Source: Streptomyces albus subsp. albus (lineage in GTDB: Bacteria; Actinomycetota; Actinomycetes; Streptomycetales; Streptomycetaceae). From it: DNA of 64,000 bases. Below, piece by piece: positions 34,085-43,746 of the stretch (positions are counted from its first letter, which is position 1; every line of letters begins with the position of its first letter). The notes below the pieces were generated by a model. The model had not been told where the DNA came from. It did not search any database and worked only from the letters and a program-made list of their open reading frames with translations. Both the position numbers and the translations under genes were made by a program. The DNA lies in assembly GCF_000719865.1 (NCBI RefSeq), contig NZ_JOID01000008.1:124001-188000 (forward strand). Direction: 5' to 3'.

Positions 34085-35650
34085 GTGCGGATGTACCCGG
34101 AGCCGACAGGCGAGGTGCGCATGAGTCTGTCACTGCGCTTCGCCGCCGGATCGCACAAAGGCATGATCCGTGAGGGCAACGAGGACTCCGGTTACGCCGG
34201 TCCCCGCCTCCTCGCCATCGCCGACGGCATGGGCGGCCAGGCGGCGGGTGAGGTCGCCAGCTCCGAGGTGATCTCGACCCTCGTCCAGCTCGACGACGAC
34301 GTACCCGGCTCGGACCTCCTCACCTCGCTCGGCACCGCCGTGCAGCGCGCCAACGACCAGCTGCGCGTGATGGTCGAGGAGGACCCGCAGCTGGAGGGCA
34401 TGGGCACCACCCTGACCGCGCTGCTGTGGACCGGCCGCCGCCTCGGCCTCGTGCACGTCGGCGACTCCCGCGCCTATCTCCTCCGCGACGGCGTCCTCAC
34501 CCAGATCACCCAGGACCACACCTGGGTCCAGCGGCTGGTGGACGAGGGCCGGATCACCGAGGAGGAGGCCACCACCCACCCGCAGCGCTCCCTGCTGATG
34601 CGCGCGCTGGGCAGCGGCGACCACGTCGAGCCCGATCTCTCCATCCGCGAGGTCCGGGCCGGCGACCGCTACCTGATCTGCTCCGACGGGCTCTCCGGTG
34701 TCGTCAGCCACCAGACGCTGGAGGACACCCTCGCCGGCTACCAGGGCCCGCACGAGACCGTGCAGGAGCTCATCCAGCTCGCGCTCCGCGGCGGCGGCCC
34801 CGACAACATCACCTGCATCGTGGCCGACGTCCTCGACGTGGACGGCACGGACACCCTCGCCGGCCGGCTCAACGACACCCCCGTGGTCGTCGGAGCCGTC
34901 GCCGAGAACCAGGCGCAGCTCGGCGACAACGGCGCGATGCAGACCCCGGCGGGCCGTGCGGCGGGCCTCGGCCGGGGCGTGCCCCAGCAGGGCCAGAACC
35001 CCGGCTCCCCGGCCCAGGGCGGCTTCGGCCCGCCCGGCAGCGGCGAGCCGGTCGGCGACCCGCCCGGTGACGGCTCCTACGGTGCCTACGCCGGCGGCGA
35101 TCTGAGCAAGCCCCGGCGCGGCAAGTGGCTCAAGAGATCCCTGGGACTCGTCCTGGTGCTGGGCATCGTCGGCGGCGGGGTCTACGGCGGGTACCGCTGG
35201 ACCCAGACCCAGTACTACGTGGGCACCGAGGGCGAGCACGTCGCGCTCTACCAGGGCATCAGCCAGGATCTCGCGTGGATCAGCCTCAACAAGCTCCACG
35301 AGGACCACCCGGAGATCGAACTCAAGTACCTTCCGGTCTACCAGCGCAACCAGGTCAAGGAGACCATCGCGGTCGCGAGCCTCTCCCAGGCCCGCGACAA
35401 GGTCGGCGACCTCGGCAAGCAGGCCACGGCCTGCCGCAAGCAGGCCGAGCAGCGGGCCGCCGCCGAGGAGAAGGCTGCCAAGGAGAAGGAAGCCGAGGAA
35501 CGGCAGAACGAGGCCGGCGCCCCCGGCGGAACGGCCGACCGCGAGAACCAGAACGACGATGCCAGCAGGGCCGCCACTCCTTCGCCCGGCCCCAGCCTTT
35601 CGGAGGAAGAGCAACGGCTGGCCAAGCAGTGCGACAGCACGCAGCCGTAA
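34085..35650 (+). CDS. pstP: PP2C-type Ser/Thr protein phosphatase PstP
   Basis: 521 residues. The PP2C domain (about 13-250) shows metal-binding REGNEDSGYAG, IADGMGGQAAGEVAS, HVGDSRAYLLRDG, CSDGLSGVV and GGGPDNITCIVADV. A Gly/Pro-rich juxtamembrane region, one membrane helix (about 353-375) and an extracytoplasmic domain with an acidic/Lys coiled tail follow. It dephosphorylates PknA/PknB and their substrates. GTG at 34085 is chosen because GGAGGG lies 8 bases upstream; ATG at 34121 (MSLSLRF), with GAGG, is a common alternative. Confidence 0.92.
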   Translation: MRMYPEPTGEVRMSLSLRFAAGSHKGMIREGNEDSGYAGPRLLAIADGMGGQAAGEVASSEVISTLVQLDDDVPGSDLLTSLGTAVQRANDQLRVMVEEDPQLEGMGTTLTALLWTGRRLGLVHVGDSRAYLLRDGVLTQITQDHTWVQRLVDEGRITEEEATTHPQRSLLMRALGSGDHVEPDLSIREVRAGDRYLICSDGLSGVVSHQTLEDTLAGYQGPHETVQELIQLALRGGGPDNITCIVADVLDVDGTDTLAGRLNDTPVVVGAVAENQAQLGDNGAMQTPAGRAAGLGRGVPQQGQNPGSPAQGGFGPPGSGEPVGDPPGDGSYGAYAGGDLSKPRRGKWLKRSLGLVLVLGIVGGGVYGGYRWTQTQYYVGTEGEHVALYQGISQDLAWISLNKLHEDHPEIELKYLPVYQRNQVKETIAVASLSQARDKVGDLGKQATACRKQAEQRAAAEEKAAKEKEAEERQNEAGAPGGTADRENQNDDASRAATPSPGPSLSEEEQRLAKQCDSTQP

Positions 35651-35660
35651 GGGGCCAGCC

Positions 35661-37058
35661 ATGAGCAGTTCCGCCAACACCACCACCATCGGACCGATGG
35701 GCGCACCGAGCCGGCGCAACACCGAGCTCGCGCTGCTCGTCTTCGCCGTGCTCATCCCCGTCTTCGCCTACGTCAACGTGGGCCTGGCGAAGGAGGGCAC
35801 CGTTCCCGCGGGCGTCCTCGGCTACGCGGCGGGCCTCGGCCTGCTGGCGGGCATAGCCCACTTCATGGTGCGCAAGTTCGCCCCGTACGCCGATCCGCTG
35901 ATGCTGCCGATCGCCACCCTCCTCAACGGCCTCGGCCTGGTGCTGATCTGGCGGCTGGACCTGGAGCCGAGCATCACCACCCCGCGGCTCGGCGGCGCGA
36001 TGGCCCCCGGCCAGCTGATGTGGTCCACGCTCGGCATCGCGCTCTTCCTCGGCGTGCTGTTCTTCCTCAAGGACCACCGGGTGCTCCAGCGCTACACCTA
36101 CATCTCCATGGTGGTGGCGCTGATCCTGCTGATCCTGCCGATGTTCTTCCCGGCCCGCTTCGGTGCCCGGATCTGGATCACCATCCCGGGCGTGGGCTCG
36201 CTGCAGCCCGGTGAGTTCGCGAAGATCATCATCGCGGTCTTCTTCGCCGGCTACCTCATGGTCAAGCGGGACGCCCTCGCGCTCGCCAGCCGCCGGTTCA
36301 TGGGCATGTATCTGCCGCGCGGCCGCGACCTCGGCCCGATCCTCGTCATCTGGGCGCTCAGCCTGATGATCCTGATCTTCGAGACCGACCTCGGCACCTC
36401 GCTGCTCTTCTTCGGCCTCTTCGTGATCATGCTGTACGTGGCCACCGAGCGCACCAGCTGGGTGGTCTTCGGCCTCACCCTCAGCGCCGTGGGCGCTGTC
36501 GCGGTGGCGTCCTTCGCCTCCCACGTCCAGAGCCGGGTCCACAACTGGCTGAACCCGCTGGAGCTGCAGAACGGCGGGGTCACCGAGACCGCGCAGGCCA
36601 TGTACACCTTCGGCGCGGGCGGCATCCTCGGCTCCGGGCTCGGGCAGGGCTACTCCCGGCTCATCGGCGGTATCGCCCCCAAGAGTGACTACATCCTGGC
36701 CACCGTGGGCGAGGAGCTGGGGCTCACCGGCGTCATGGCCGTCCTGGTGCTCTACGCCCTGCTGATCGAGCGCGGGATGCGCACCGCCCTCGCCGCCCGC
36801 GACCCGTTCGGCAAACTGCTGGCCGTCGGCCTCGCCGGCGCCTTCGCCCTCCAGGTCTTCGTGGTCGCCGGCGGCGTCACCGGGCTGATCCCGCTGACGG
36901 GCATGACGCTGCCGTTCCTCGCCCAGGGCGGCTCGTCCGTGATCGCCAACTGGGCCCTCGTGGCCATCCTGCTGAGAATCAGCGACACCGCTCGCCGCCC
37001 GGCCCCCGCCCCGGCACCGTCCACCGACGCCGAGATGACCCAGGTGGTCCGAACGTGA
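35661..37058 (+). CDS. rodA: SEDS-family peptidoglycan polymerase RodA/FtsW
   Basis: 465-residue SEDS glycosyltransferase with ten membrane helices. Conserved segments are WITIPGVGSLQPGEFAKIIIAVFFAGYL (about 172-199), DLGTSLLFFGLFVIMLYVATERT, and QAMYTFGAGGILGSGLGQG, then KSDYILATVGEELGLTGV. It polymerises lipid II and pairs with the class B PBP encoded next. ATG follows AAGGGG by 6 bases; the stop overlaps pbpA (GTGA). RodA versus FtsW cannot be fully resolved, but this locus in actinobacteria is usually called rodA/ftsW2. Confidence 0.9.
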   Translation: MSSSANTTTIGPMGAPSRRNTELALLVFAVLIPVFAYVNVGLAKEGTVPAGVLGYAAGLGLLAGIAHFMVRKFAPYADPLMLPIATLLNGLGLVLIWRLDLEPSITTPRLGGAMAPGQLMWSTLGIALFLGVLFFLKDHRVLQRYTYISMVVALILLILPMFFPARFGARIWITIPGVGSLQPGEFAKIIIAVFFAGYLMVKRDALALASRRFMGMYLPRGRDLGPILVIWALSLMILIFETDLGTSLLFFGLFVIMLYVATERTSWVVFGLTLSAVGAVAVASFASHVQSRVHNWLNPLELQNGGVTETAQAMYTFGAGGILGSGLGQGYSRLIGGIAPKSDYILATVGEELGLTGVMAVLVLYALLIERGMRTALAARDPFGKLLAVGLAGAFALQVFVVAGGVTGLIPLTGMTLPFLAQGGSSVIANWALVAILLRISDTARRPAPAPAPSTDAEMTQVVRT

Positions 37059-38515
37059 ACAAGCCCCTCCGCCGTGTAGCGATCTTCTGCGGCCTGCTGA
37101 TACTGGCCCTGCTGATCCGCGTCAACTGGGTGCAGTTCGTCCAGGCCGACGAACTACAGAGCGACAAGCACAACCGCAGGGTCGCCATCGAGCGGTACAG
37201 CGTGCCGCGCGGCAACATCATCGTGGACGGCAAGGCCATCACCGGCTCCACCACCACCGACAGCGGCGACTTCAAGTACAAGCGCACGTACAAGAACGGC
37301 GAGATGTGGGCGCCGGTCACCGGCTACGCCTCTCAGGCGTTCGGTGCCGACAAGCTGGAGAACCTCTTCGACGGCATTCTCACCGGCAACGACGACCGGC
37401 TGTTCTTCAGCCGCACGATCGACATGTTCACCGGCAAGGAACAGACCGGCGGGCAGGTCGTCACCACCCTCAACTCCAAGGCGCAGAAGGCCGCGTTCGA
37501 GGGACTGGGAAGCAAGAAGGGCGCCGTCGCGGCCATCAACCCGTCCACCGGCGCGATCCTCGCCCTCGCCAGCGCCCCGAGCTACGACCCGTCGGACATC
37601 GCCGGGATGGGCAGCAAGGACCAGGAGAACTACCAGAAGCTGCTCAAGGACCCGGACCGGCCGATGAACAACCGGCCGCTGCGGGAGACCTTCTTCCCCG
37701 GCTCGACCTTCAAGGTGGTCACGGCGGCCGCGGCACTCGAGCACGGTCTGATCGAGGACATCGACGCCAAGACGGACACCCCCGACCCGTACATCCTCCC
37801 GAACACGCGGACCGAGCTGGAGAACGACGGGCCCCACCCGACGTGTGAGAAGGGCTCCCTCCGGGAGGCGCTGCGGGTCTCCTGCAACACGGTCTTCGGC
37901 AAGATCGGCGCCGATCTCGGCCGGGACAAGCTGGTCGAGACCGCCGAGAAGTTCGGCTTCAACAACGACGAGATCGACACCCCGGTCCGAGCGGGCCGCA
38001 GCAACGTCTCCACCGAGATGGACAAGCCGCAGACGGCGCTGTCCGCCATCGGCCAGTTCGAGACCGCCGCCACCCCGCTGCAGATGGCCATGGTCGCCGC
38101 CGCCGTCGCCAACGACGGCAAGCTGATGAAGCCGTACATGGTCGACGAGCTGCGGGCCCCGAACCTCAACGTCATCGAGCAGACCAGCCCGGAGGAGATG
38201 AGCCGGCCGCTCTCGCCGGAGAACGCGCAGAAGCTCCAGCAGGCGATGGAGACGGTGGTCGAGAAGGGCACCGGCCGGGAGGCGCAGATCCCCGGTGTGA
38301 CGGTCGGCGGCAAGACCGGTACCGCGCAGCGCGGTGTCGACAACAGCGAGAAGCCGTACGCCTGGTTCATCTCCTACGCGAAGACGGACGAGGGCTCCCC
38401 GGTCGCCGTGGCCGTCGTGGTCGAGGACTCCGACGCGGCCCGCGGCGACGTCAGCGGCGGCGGGCTGGCGGCCCCGATCGCCGAGGACGTCATGCGGGCC
38501 GTGCTCGGCAAGTGA
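37055..38515 (+). CDS. pbpA: class B penicillin-binding protein PbpA
   Basis: 486-residue transpeptidase. One N-terminal signal anchor (about 8-25) is followed by a non-catalytic dimerisation region and a transpeptidase domain with SxxK at Ser217 (PGSTFKVV), SxN at Ser276 (SCN) and KTG at Lys420 (GGKTGTAQRG). It crosslinks peptidoglycan made by the coupled SEDS protein. GTG overlaps the rodA stop. In mycobacteria PbpA is a PknB substrate, which fits the operon. Confidence 0.93.
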   Translation: MNKPLRRVAIFCGLLILALLIRVNWVQFVQADELQSDKHNRRVAIERYSVPRGNIIVDGKAITGSTTTDSGDFKYKRTYKNGEMWAPVTGYASQAFGADKLENLFDGILTGNDDRLFFSRTIDMFTGKEQTGGQVVTTLNSKAQKAAFEGLGSKKGAVAAINPSTGAILALASAPSYDPSDIAGMGSKDQENYQKLLKDPDRPMNNRPLRETFFPGSTFKVVTAAAALEHGLIEDIDAKTDTPDPYILPNTRTELENDGPHPTCEKGSLREALRVSCNTVFGKIGADLGRDKLVETAEKFGFNNDEIDTPVRAGRSNVSTEMDKPQTALSAIGQFETAATPLQMAMVAAAVANDGKLMKPYMVDELRAPNLNVIEQTSPEEMSRPLSPENAQKLQQAMETVVEKGTGREAQIPGVTVGGKTGTAQRGVDNSEKPYAWFISYAKTDEGSPVAVAVVVEDSDAARGDVSGGGLAAPIAEDVMRAVLGK

Positions 38516-38683
38516 TCTCGGTCACGCCATGAAGCGATCCGCCCTTCTTGTCGTACCGGTCGTGTATCAGCTCGCCCCGACGCCCGGATCGCGTAAGACG
38601 CGCCGGGTACGGTATGCCCGGACAGCACACCGCCGGGCCCCATGTCGGTGCGGTCGGGAATGACGGAGAGGGCTGGAGAAGCT

Positions 38684-40681
38684 ATGGAAGAGCCGCGTCG
38701 CCTCGGCGGCCGGTACGAGCTGGGCTCGGTGCTCGGCCGCGGTGGCATGGCCGAGGTGTACCTCGCCCACGACTCCCGGCTCGGCCGTACCGTCGCTGTG
38801 AAGACACTCCGGGTGGACCTCGCCCGTGACCCGTCGTTCCAGGCCCGGTTCCGCCGCGAGGCCCAGTCGGCCGCCTCCCTGAACCACCCGTCGATCGTCG
38901 CGGTCTACGACACCGGCGAGGACTACGTCGACGGTGTCTCCATCCCGTACATCGTGATGGAGTACGTCGACGGTTCCACCCTGCGGGAGCTGCTGCACTC
39001 CGGGCGGAAGCTGCTGCCCGAACGTTCGCTGGAGATGACCATCGGCGTCCTCCAGGCGCTGGAGTACTCCCACCGGGCCGGCATCGTCCACCGCGACATC
39101 AAGCCCGCGAACGTCATGCTGACCCGCACCGGCCAGGTCAAGGTGATGGACTTCGGCATCGCCCGCGCCATGGGCGACTCCGGCATGACGATGACGCAGA
39201 CCGCCGCCGTCATCGGCACCGCCCAGTACCTCTCCCCGGAGCAGGCCAAGGGCGAGCAGGTCGACGCCCGCTCCGACCTCTACTCCACCGGCTGCCTCCT
39301 CTACGAACTCCTCACGGTGCGGCCGCCGTTCGTCGGCGACTCGCCCGTGGCCGTCGCGTACCAGCACGTCCGCGAGGAGCCACAGCCGCCGAGCACCTTC
39401 GATCCCGAGATCACGCCCGAGATGGACGCCATCGTCCTCAAGGCGCTGACGAAGGACCCGGACTACCGCTACCAGTCGGCCGACGAGATGCGCGCCGACA
39501 TCGAGGCCGCCCTCGACGGACAGCCCGTCGCCGCCACCGCCGCCATGGGTGCCGTCGGCTACGGGGCCTACGGCGCCGACCAGCCCACCACGGCCCTGCC
39601 GGCCCAGGGCGCGGGCGGCCAGACGAGCATGCTGCCGCCGATGCGCGAGGACGACGGCGGCTTCGGCTACGACGAGCGCCCGGACCGGCGCCGCGGCGCG
39701 GCCAAGAAGACCAGCACCTCGACGATCCTGCTCGTCGTCGCGGGGCTGCTGGTCCTGATCGGCGCGATCTTCATCGGGCGGGTGCTCTTCGACGGCACAT
39801 CCGACGACGACCGCACCGTCCCCAATCTGATCGGCCAGTCCTTCGAGGAGGCGGAGCGGCGGACCGGCAACACCGATCTGGAGATCGCCAAGGGCGGCAG
39901 CGAGCCCTGCGAGAGCGGTGAGAAGGGCACCGTCATCAAGCAGTCGCCGGAACCGAAGACCGAGGTCCCGAAGGGCGACACGGTCACGGTGACCGTCTGC
40001 TCGGGCCCGGAGAAGATCTCCATCCCGGATGTCATCGGGGCCAAGTTCGACGAGGCCAAGTCCGATCTGGAGGACAAGGGCTTCGAGAACATCCAGCGCA
40101 AGGACGTGGTCTCCGAGCGCACCCCCGGCACGGTCATCGAGCAGTCCCCCGAGGCGGGCAGCGAGCGGGCGAAGGACGTGACCATCACCCTCTCCGTCGC
40201 CAAGGAGTCGGAGAAGTCCACCGTCCCGGACCTCACGGGCAAGCGGCCGGACGAGGCCAAGACGATCCTCGAGGGCGTCGGTCTGGTGCTCGGCGAGCAG
40301 AGCGAGGTCGAGTCGGACGCCCCGCCGGGCACCATCGTCTCGCAGAGCTTCCAGCCGGGCGAGCAGGTCGCGGCGGGCTCGACCGTCAACATCCAGGTGG
40401 CGAAGGCCGCGGAGCAGTTCCCGATGCCGGATGTGAAGCGCCAGAGCGTCAAGGACGCCAAGAAGACCCTGCAGGACGCGGGTCTCACCATCGGCGGCTT
40501 CACCGGCCCGCAGGACGACAAGGCCGTGGTGATCAACAGCTCGCCGGCCGCGGGTGAGCAGGTGAAGAAGGGCCAGGCCGTCACGCTCGTCACCATCGGC
40601 GGTGACCAGGGCGGCAACGGCGGCGGTGACGGCGGCGGCTTCGGCGGCTTCTTCGGTGGAGCCGGCGGAGGCGACGACTAG
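38684..40681 (+). CDS. pknB: Ser/Thr protein kinase PknB with PASTA domains
   Basis: 665 residues. The kinase domain has GRGGMAEVYLA, Lys in VAVKTLRV, catalytic HRDIKPANVML (Asp138) and DFGIARA, with activation-loop threonines in TQTAAVIGTAQYLSPEQ. A single membrane helix (about 346-366) is followed by four extracellular PASTA repeats starting at VPNLIG, IPDVIG, VPDLTG and MPDVKR, and a Gly-rich tail. PASTA domains sense muropeptides/lipid II. ATG at 38684 has GGAGAA at good spacing; upstream ATGs at 38642 and 38660 are alternatives. It is the last gene of the operon. Confidence 0.93.
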   Translation: MEEPRRLGGRYELGSVLGRGGMAEVYLAHDSRLGRTVAVKTLRVDLARDPSFQARFRREAQSAASLNHPSIVAVYDTGEDYVDGVSIPYIVMEYVDGSTLRELLHSGRKLLPERSLEMTIGVLQALEYSHRAGIVHRDIKPANVMLTRTGQVKVMDFGIARAMGDSGMTMTQTAAVIGTAQYLSPEQAKGEQVDARSDLYSTGCLLYELLTVRPPFVGDSPVAVAYQHVREEPQPPSTFDPEITPEMDAIVLKALTKDPDYRYQSADEMRADIEAALDGQPVAATAAMGAVGYGAYGADQPTTALPAQGAGGQTSMLPPMREDDGGFGYDERPDRRRGAAKKTSTSTILLVVAGLLVLIGAIFIGRVLFDGTSDDDRTVPNLIGQSFEEAERRTGNTDLEIAKGGSEPCESGEKGTVIKQSPEPKTEVPKGDTVTVTVCSGPEKISIPDVIGAKFDEAKSDLEDKGFENIQRKDVVSERTPGTVIEQSPEAGSERAKDVTITLSVAKESEKSTVPDLTGKRPDEAKTILEGVGLVLGEQSEVESDAPPGTIVSQSFQPGEQVAAGSTVNIQVAKAAEQFPMPDVKRQSVKDAKKTLQDAGLTIGGFTGPQDDKAVVINSSPAAGEQVKKGQAVTLVTIGGDQGGNGGGDGGGFGGFFGGAGGGDD

Positions 40682-40699
40682 CCCGACGGCCCGTCCCCG

Positions 40700-40750
40700 T
40701 CACGCGGAAGTCCCCGGTACCCCTCGCGGGTGCCGGGGACTTCCGCGTGA
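40700..40750. terminator. 18-bp perfect hairpin after pknB
   Basis: An 18-base arm (40700-40717) is perfectly complementary to 40733-40750; the 15-base middle can add a 4-bp stem (ACCC/GGGT). It lies between convergent pknB and a sortase gene and should act in both directions. Confidence 0.85.
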
Positions 40751-40822
40751 GCGGAGGGGGCGCGCGGGACGCGGAACCGCGCCCGCCGCCGGGGCACCCG
40801 GAACGCCCGGGCCCCGCGGGCT

Positions 40823-41551
40823 TCAGCGCAGTTCCTCCGGCGGGGTGCGGTCCGCGTCGACCTTCTCCGTGCGCTCCAGCTCGGCCCAGACGATGTAGCG
40901 GTAGTCCGAGGTGTAGATCGGGGTGCAGGTCGTCAGCGTCAGATAGCGGCCGGCCTTCTCCTTCCCCGACGCCTCGGGGATGTGGGCGAGCACGTCCACG
41001 TTGTACTTGGAGGTCTCCGGCAGCTTCTCGTAGATCCGGTACACGTACCAGGTGTCGCGGGTCTCGAAGACGACCGGATCGCCGTTCTCCAGCTTGTGGA
41101 TGTTGTGGAACTTGGCGCCGTGGCCGTCGCGGTGGGCGGCGAGCGAGAAGTTGCCCCGCTTCTTCCAGGGCATCGCGGCCTTCACCGGGTCCGTGTAGTA
41201 GCCCGCGACGCCGGCGTTGAGTTCCTCGGTGTCGGTGCCCTCGGTGACGAGGATCGGCTCCTTCTCCATCGCCGGAACGTGGAGGAAGCCGATGCCGTCC
41301 CCGGTGTCGAGCGCGCCGGGGCCGCCCGCCCAGCGGTCCCGGATCTCCTGGCTCTTGCGGTCCGCCTCGCGGTCGGCCAGCACGTTCGTCCACCACAGGG
41401 AGTAGACGACGAAGAGGGCCAGCACCAGACCGGCGGTGATCAGCAGTTCGCCCAGTAGGCCGATCACCGCGGCCACCCGGCCCCTGCGGCGCGGCCGGGG
41501 GGCGGTCCGGGACGCCCCGGTCTGTTCATCGTGTTCGGTTGTGGCTGCCAC
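40823..41551 (-). CDS. srtE2: class E sortase (SrtE2 position)
   Basis: 242-residue membrane transpeptidase. A cytoplasmic basic N terminus and one membrane helix (about 28-50) precede the sortase barrel with catalytic His in SLAAHRDGHG, Cys209 in YLTLTTCTP and Arg in SDYRYIVW. Class E sortases recognise LAxTG-type signals; in Streptomyces SrtE1 and SrtE2 attach long chaplins needed for aerial growth, and they are encoded next to pknB as here. GTG start with weak ribosome site. The symbol is given by gene order. Confidence 0.85.
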   Translation of the reverse strand: MAATTEHDEQTGASRTAPRPRRRGRVAAVIGLLGELLITAGLVLALFVVYSLWWTNVLADREADRKSQEIRDRWAGGPGALDTGDGIGFLHVPAMEKEPILVTEGTDTEELNAGVAGYYTDPVKAAMPWKKRGNFSLAAHRDGHGAKFHNIHKLENGDPVVFETRDTWYVYRIYEKLPETSKYNVDVLAHIPEASGKEKAGRYLTLTTCTPIYTSDYRYIVWAELERTEKVDADRTPPEELR

Positions 41552-41581
41552 GGCGTCCCCGTTGTCCGTTCCGCTCGGTCC

Positions 41582-43096
41582 TCAGCCGACGAGCGCGTCG
41601 GGCTTGCCCTCGCTGCGCGGCCGTTCGTCGACCATCTTGCCCCAGACGATCATCCGGTACGTACTGGTGAACTCCGGTGTGCAGGTGGTGAGCGTGACGT
41701 AGCGGCCGGGCTCGGTGAAGCCCGACTGCTTCGGCACCGGGTCGATCACGCTGATGTTGGACGGCGGGGTCTGGGGGAGGATGCTCGCCATCGCGTAGGT
41801 GTAGTAGGTGTCCCGCGTCTCGACGATGATCTCGTCACCCGGCTTGAGCTTGTTGATGTAGCGGAACGGCTCACCGTGGGTGTTGCGGTGCCCGGCCACC
41901 GCGAAGTTGCCCCGCTCGTCCCAGGGCATGGCCGTCTTCAGCTTGCCGTCGGCGTAGTGCCCGGCCATGCCGCGGTCGAGCACCTTGTGCTTGTCGATCC
42001 CCTCGGCGATCGGGACCTTCACGTCGAGCTTGGGGATGTACATGATCGCGAAGCCCTCGCCGGGCGAGAAGACGCCCGGGTCCCGGTTCTCGGTCTTCTC
42101 GCCGCCGCCCTTGTCCCACTCTTCCTGGAGGTTGCTGGCGGCGCCGCCGGCCTGCTGGTTCGCCAGGACGTTCGTCCACCACAGCTGGTAGGTGACGAAC
42201 AGCAGCATCAGGACGCCGACCGTGATGAACGTCTCGCCGAGGACCCGGCTCGCGATCACCCCGGGGCTGTCCTTGCGGGCCCGCGCCAGCCGGCGGGCCT
42301 CGACCCGCGAGCACGGCGTCGCGGCGGCACCGGTTCCGCTGCCCGGGGCGGTTGCCGGCGTCGCACGGGTTCCCGCCGCCGCGCCGCCCGCGCCGGCCGT
42401 TCCGGGGCGCCGGGCGCGCCGTCCGCCGCCGTGCCGTCGGCCGCCGCTCTGCGCGGCCTTGCGCCGGGCCGCCCGGCCGCCGGTGACCGGTGCCGCGTCG
42501 GCCGGGCCGGCACCGCCGCTCCCCGGCTCCGCCGTCGGGATGTCGGCGATCCGCAGGGCCACCGTGGCCTCGTCCGCGGGCGGTTCGGGGGCGCGCAGGG
42601 TGACCGTGCGGTCGTCGCCGGAGACGGCGGCCAGCCCGGCGGTGAAGGGGCTGGGGCCCCGCCGGTGCGTCCGGGGCTCCGGGACGCCGTCGTAAGGCTC
42701 CGTGAGGGCGTCCGGGGGCCCGCTTCCGTATCCGCTGTGCGCGCGGCCCGACGGGGGCTCCACGGGCTCCAGGGGGTCCGCCACGGCCCGGAAGGCGGGG
42801 CTCCGGGGATACGCCTCGGCCGGGAACTCCTCGTGCGGACGGGCGGACGGTGGCGCGTACGGGTCGTCGTAATCCCCGGAGTGGCCGGCCGCGGTATGCG
42901 TCTCGCCGTAACCGGGCGGGGTGCTTCCGCCGTCGCGGAGGGCCTGCCGCGGGAGGCCGGGGAGCGGATCGTTCAGCGGATCGTGCGGCCCGCCGGCCGC
43001 CGCCGCCGGGAACGAGCCGGGCTCGTCGTACGGCGGTGTCCCGCCGCCCTCGTACGGGGCGCGGGAGCTGTCCCGTTCGGGGCGGAGGGCGGTCAC
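41582..43096 (-). CDS. srtE1: class E sortase with long N-terminal extension (SrtE1 position)
   Basis: 504 residues, twice the usual sortase length. The first 260 are Pro/Gly/acidic low-complexity and cytoplasmic, ending in a basic stretch before one membrane helix (about 280-303). The sortase domain follows, with NFAVAGHRNTHGEPF (catalytic His), Cys472 in YVTLTTCTPEF and Arg in TSTYRMIVWG. The GTG at 43096 overlaps the stop of the pabA-like gene (GTGA). The extension may be shorter if a later start is used, but the coupling supports the full length. Confidence 0.82.
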   Translation of the reverse strand: MTALRPERDSSRAPYEGGGTPPYDEPGSFPAAAAGGPHDPLNDPLPGLPRQALRDGGSTPPGYGETHTAAGHSGDYDDPYAPPSARPHEEFPAEAYPRSPAFRAVADPLEPVEPPSGRAHSGYGSGPPDALTEPYDGVPEPRTHRRGPSPFTAGLAAVSGDDRTVTLRAPEPPADEATVALRIADIPTAEPGSGGAGPADAAPVTGGRAARRKAAQSGGRRHGGGRRARRPGTAGAGGAAAGTRATPATAPGSGTGAAATPCSRVEARRLARARKDSPGVIASRVLGETFITVGVLMLLFVTYQLWWTNVLANQQAGGAASNLQEEWDKGGGEKTENRDPGVFSPGEGFAIMYIPKLDVKVPIAEGIDKHKVLDRGMAGHYADGKLKTAMPWDERGNFAVAGHRNTHGEPFRYINKLKPGDEIIVETRDTYYTYAMASILPQTPPSNISVIDPVPKQSGFTEPGRYVTLTTCTPEFTSTYRMIVWGKMVDERPRSEGKPDALVG

Positions 43097-43746
43097 GCGG
43101 CGGCCTTGCCGACCACCGGCGCGAGACCCACCGACCGTTCCACCGCGCCGCCGTCCCCGCACTCCGCGAGCCAGTTCGCCAGCATCCGGTGCCCCCATTC
43201 GGTGAGGACCGACTCCGGGTGGAACTGCACGCCCTCGACGGGGAGTTCCCGGTGACGCAGCCCCATGGCGATACCGTTCTCCGGTCCGTCCCCGCCCGTC
43301 CAGGCGGTGATCCGCAGCTCGGCGGGCACGGTGTCCCGTTCGACGGCGAGCGAGTGGTACCGGGTGGCCGTGAAGGGCGAGGGCAGGTCGCGGAAGACGC
43401 CCTCACCGCCGTGGTGCACCAGGGACGTCTTGCCGTGCAGCAGTTCGGGGGCCCGGCCGACGACGCCGCCGAAGGCCACCGCCATGGACTGCATGCCCAG
43501 GCAGACGCCGAAGACCGGGACGCCCGTGCCCGCGCAGTGGCGCACCATGTCCACGCAGACGCCGGCCTCTTCGGGGGTGCCGGGTCCGGGGGAGAGCAGC
43601 ACCCCGTCGAAGCCGTCCTGGGCGTGGCCGAGCTCCACGGCGTCGTTCCGGACCACTTCACACTCGGCACCCAGCTGGTAGAGGTACTGGACGAGGTTGA
43701 AGACGAAGCTGTCGTAGTTGTCCACGACCAGGATGCGCGCGCTCAC
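43093..43746 (-). CDS. pabA: glutamine amidotransferase, anthranilate/aminodeoxychorismate synthase component II
   Basis: 217-residue class I glutamine amidotransferase that supplies ammonia to a chorismate-using synthase. N-terminal ILVVDNYDSFVFNLVQYL, nucleophile Cys82 in GVCLGMQS, and His/Glu in VQFHPESVLTEWG are all intact. TrpG and PabA are not separable by motif; no component I gene is adjacent. GTG overlaps the preceding small membrane gene and its stop overlaps the sortase gene, so three genes of different function are translationally chained. Confidence 0.88.
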   Translation of the reverse strand: MSARILVVDNYDSFVFNLVQYLYQLGAECEVVRNDAVELGHAQDGFDGVLLSPGPGTPEEAGVCVDMVRHCAGTGVPVFGVCLGMQSMAVAFGGVVGRAPELLHGKTSLVHHGGEGVFRDLPSPFTATRYHSLAVERDTVPAELRITAWTGGDGPENGIAMGLRHRELPVEGVQFHPESVLTEWGHRMLANWLAECGDGGAVERSVGLAPVVGKAAA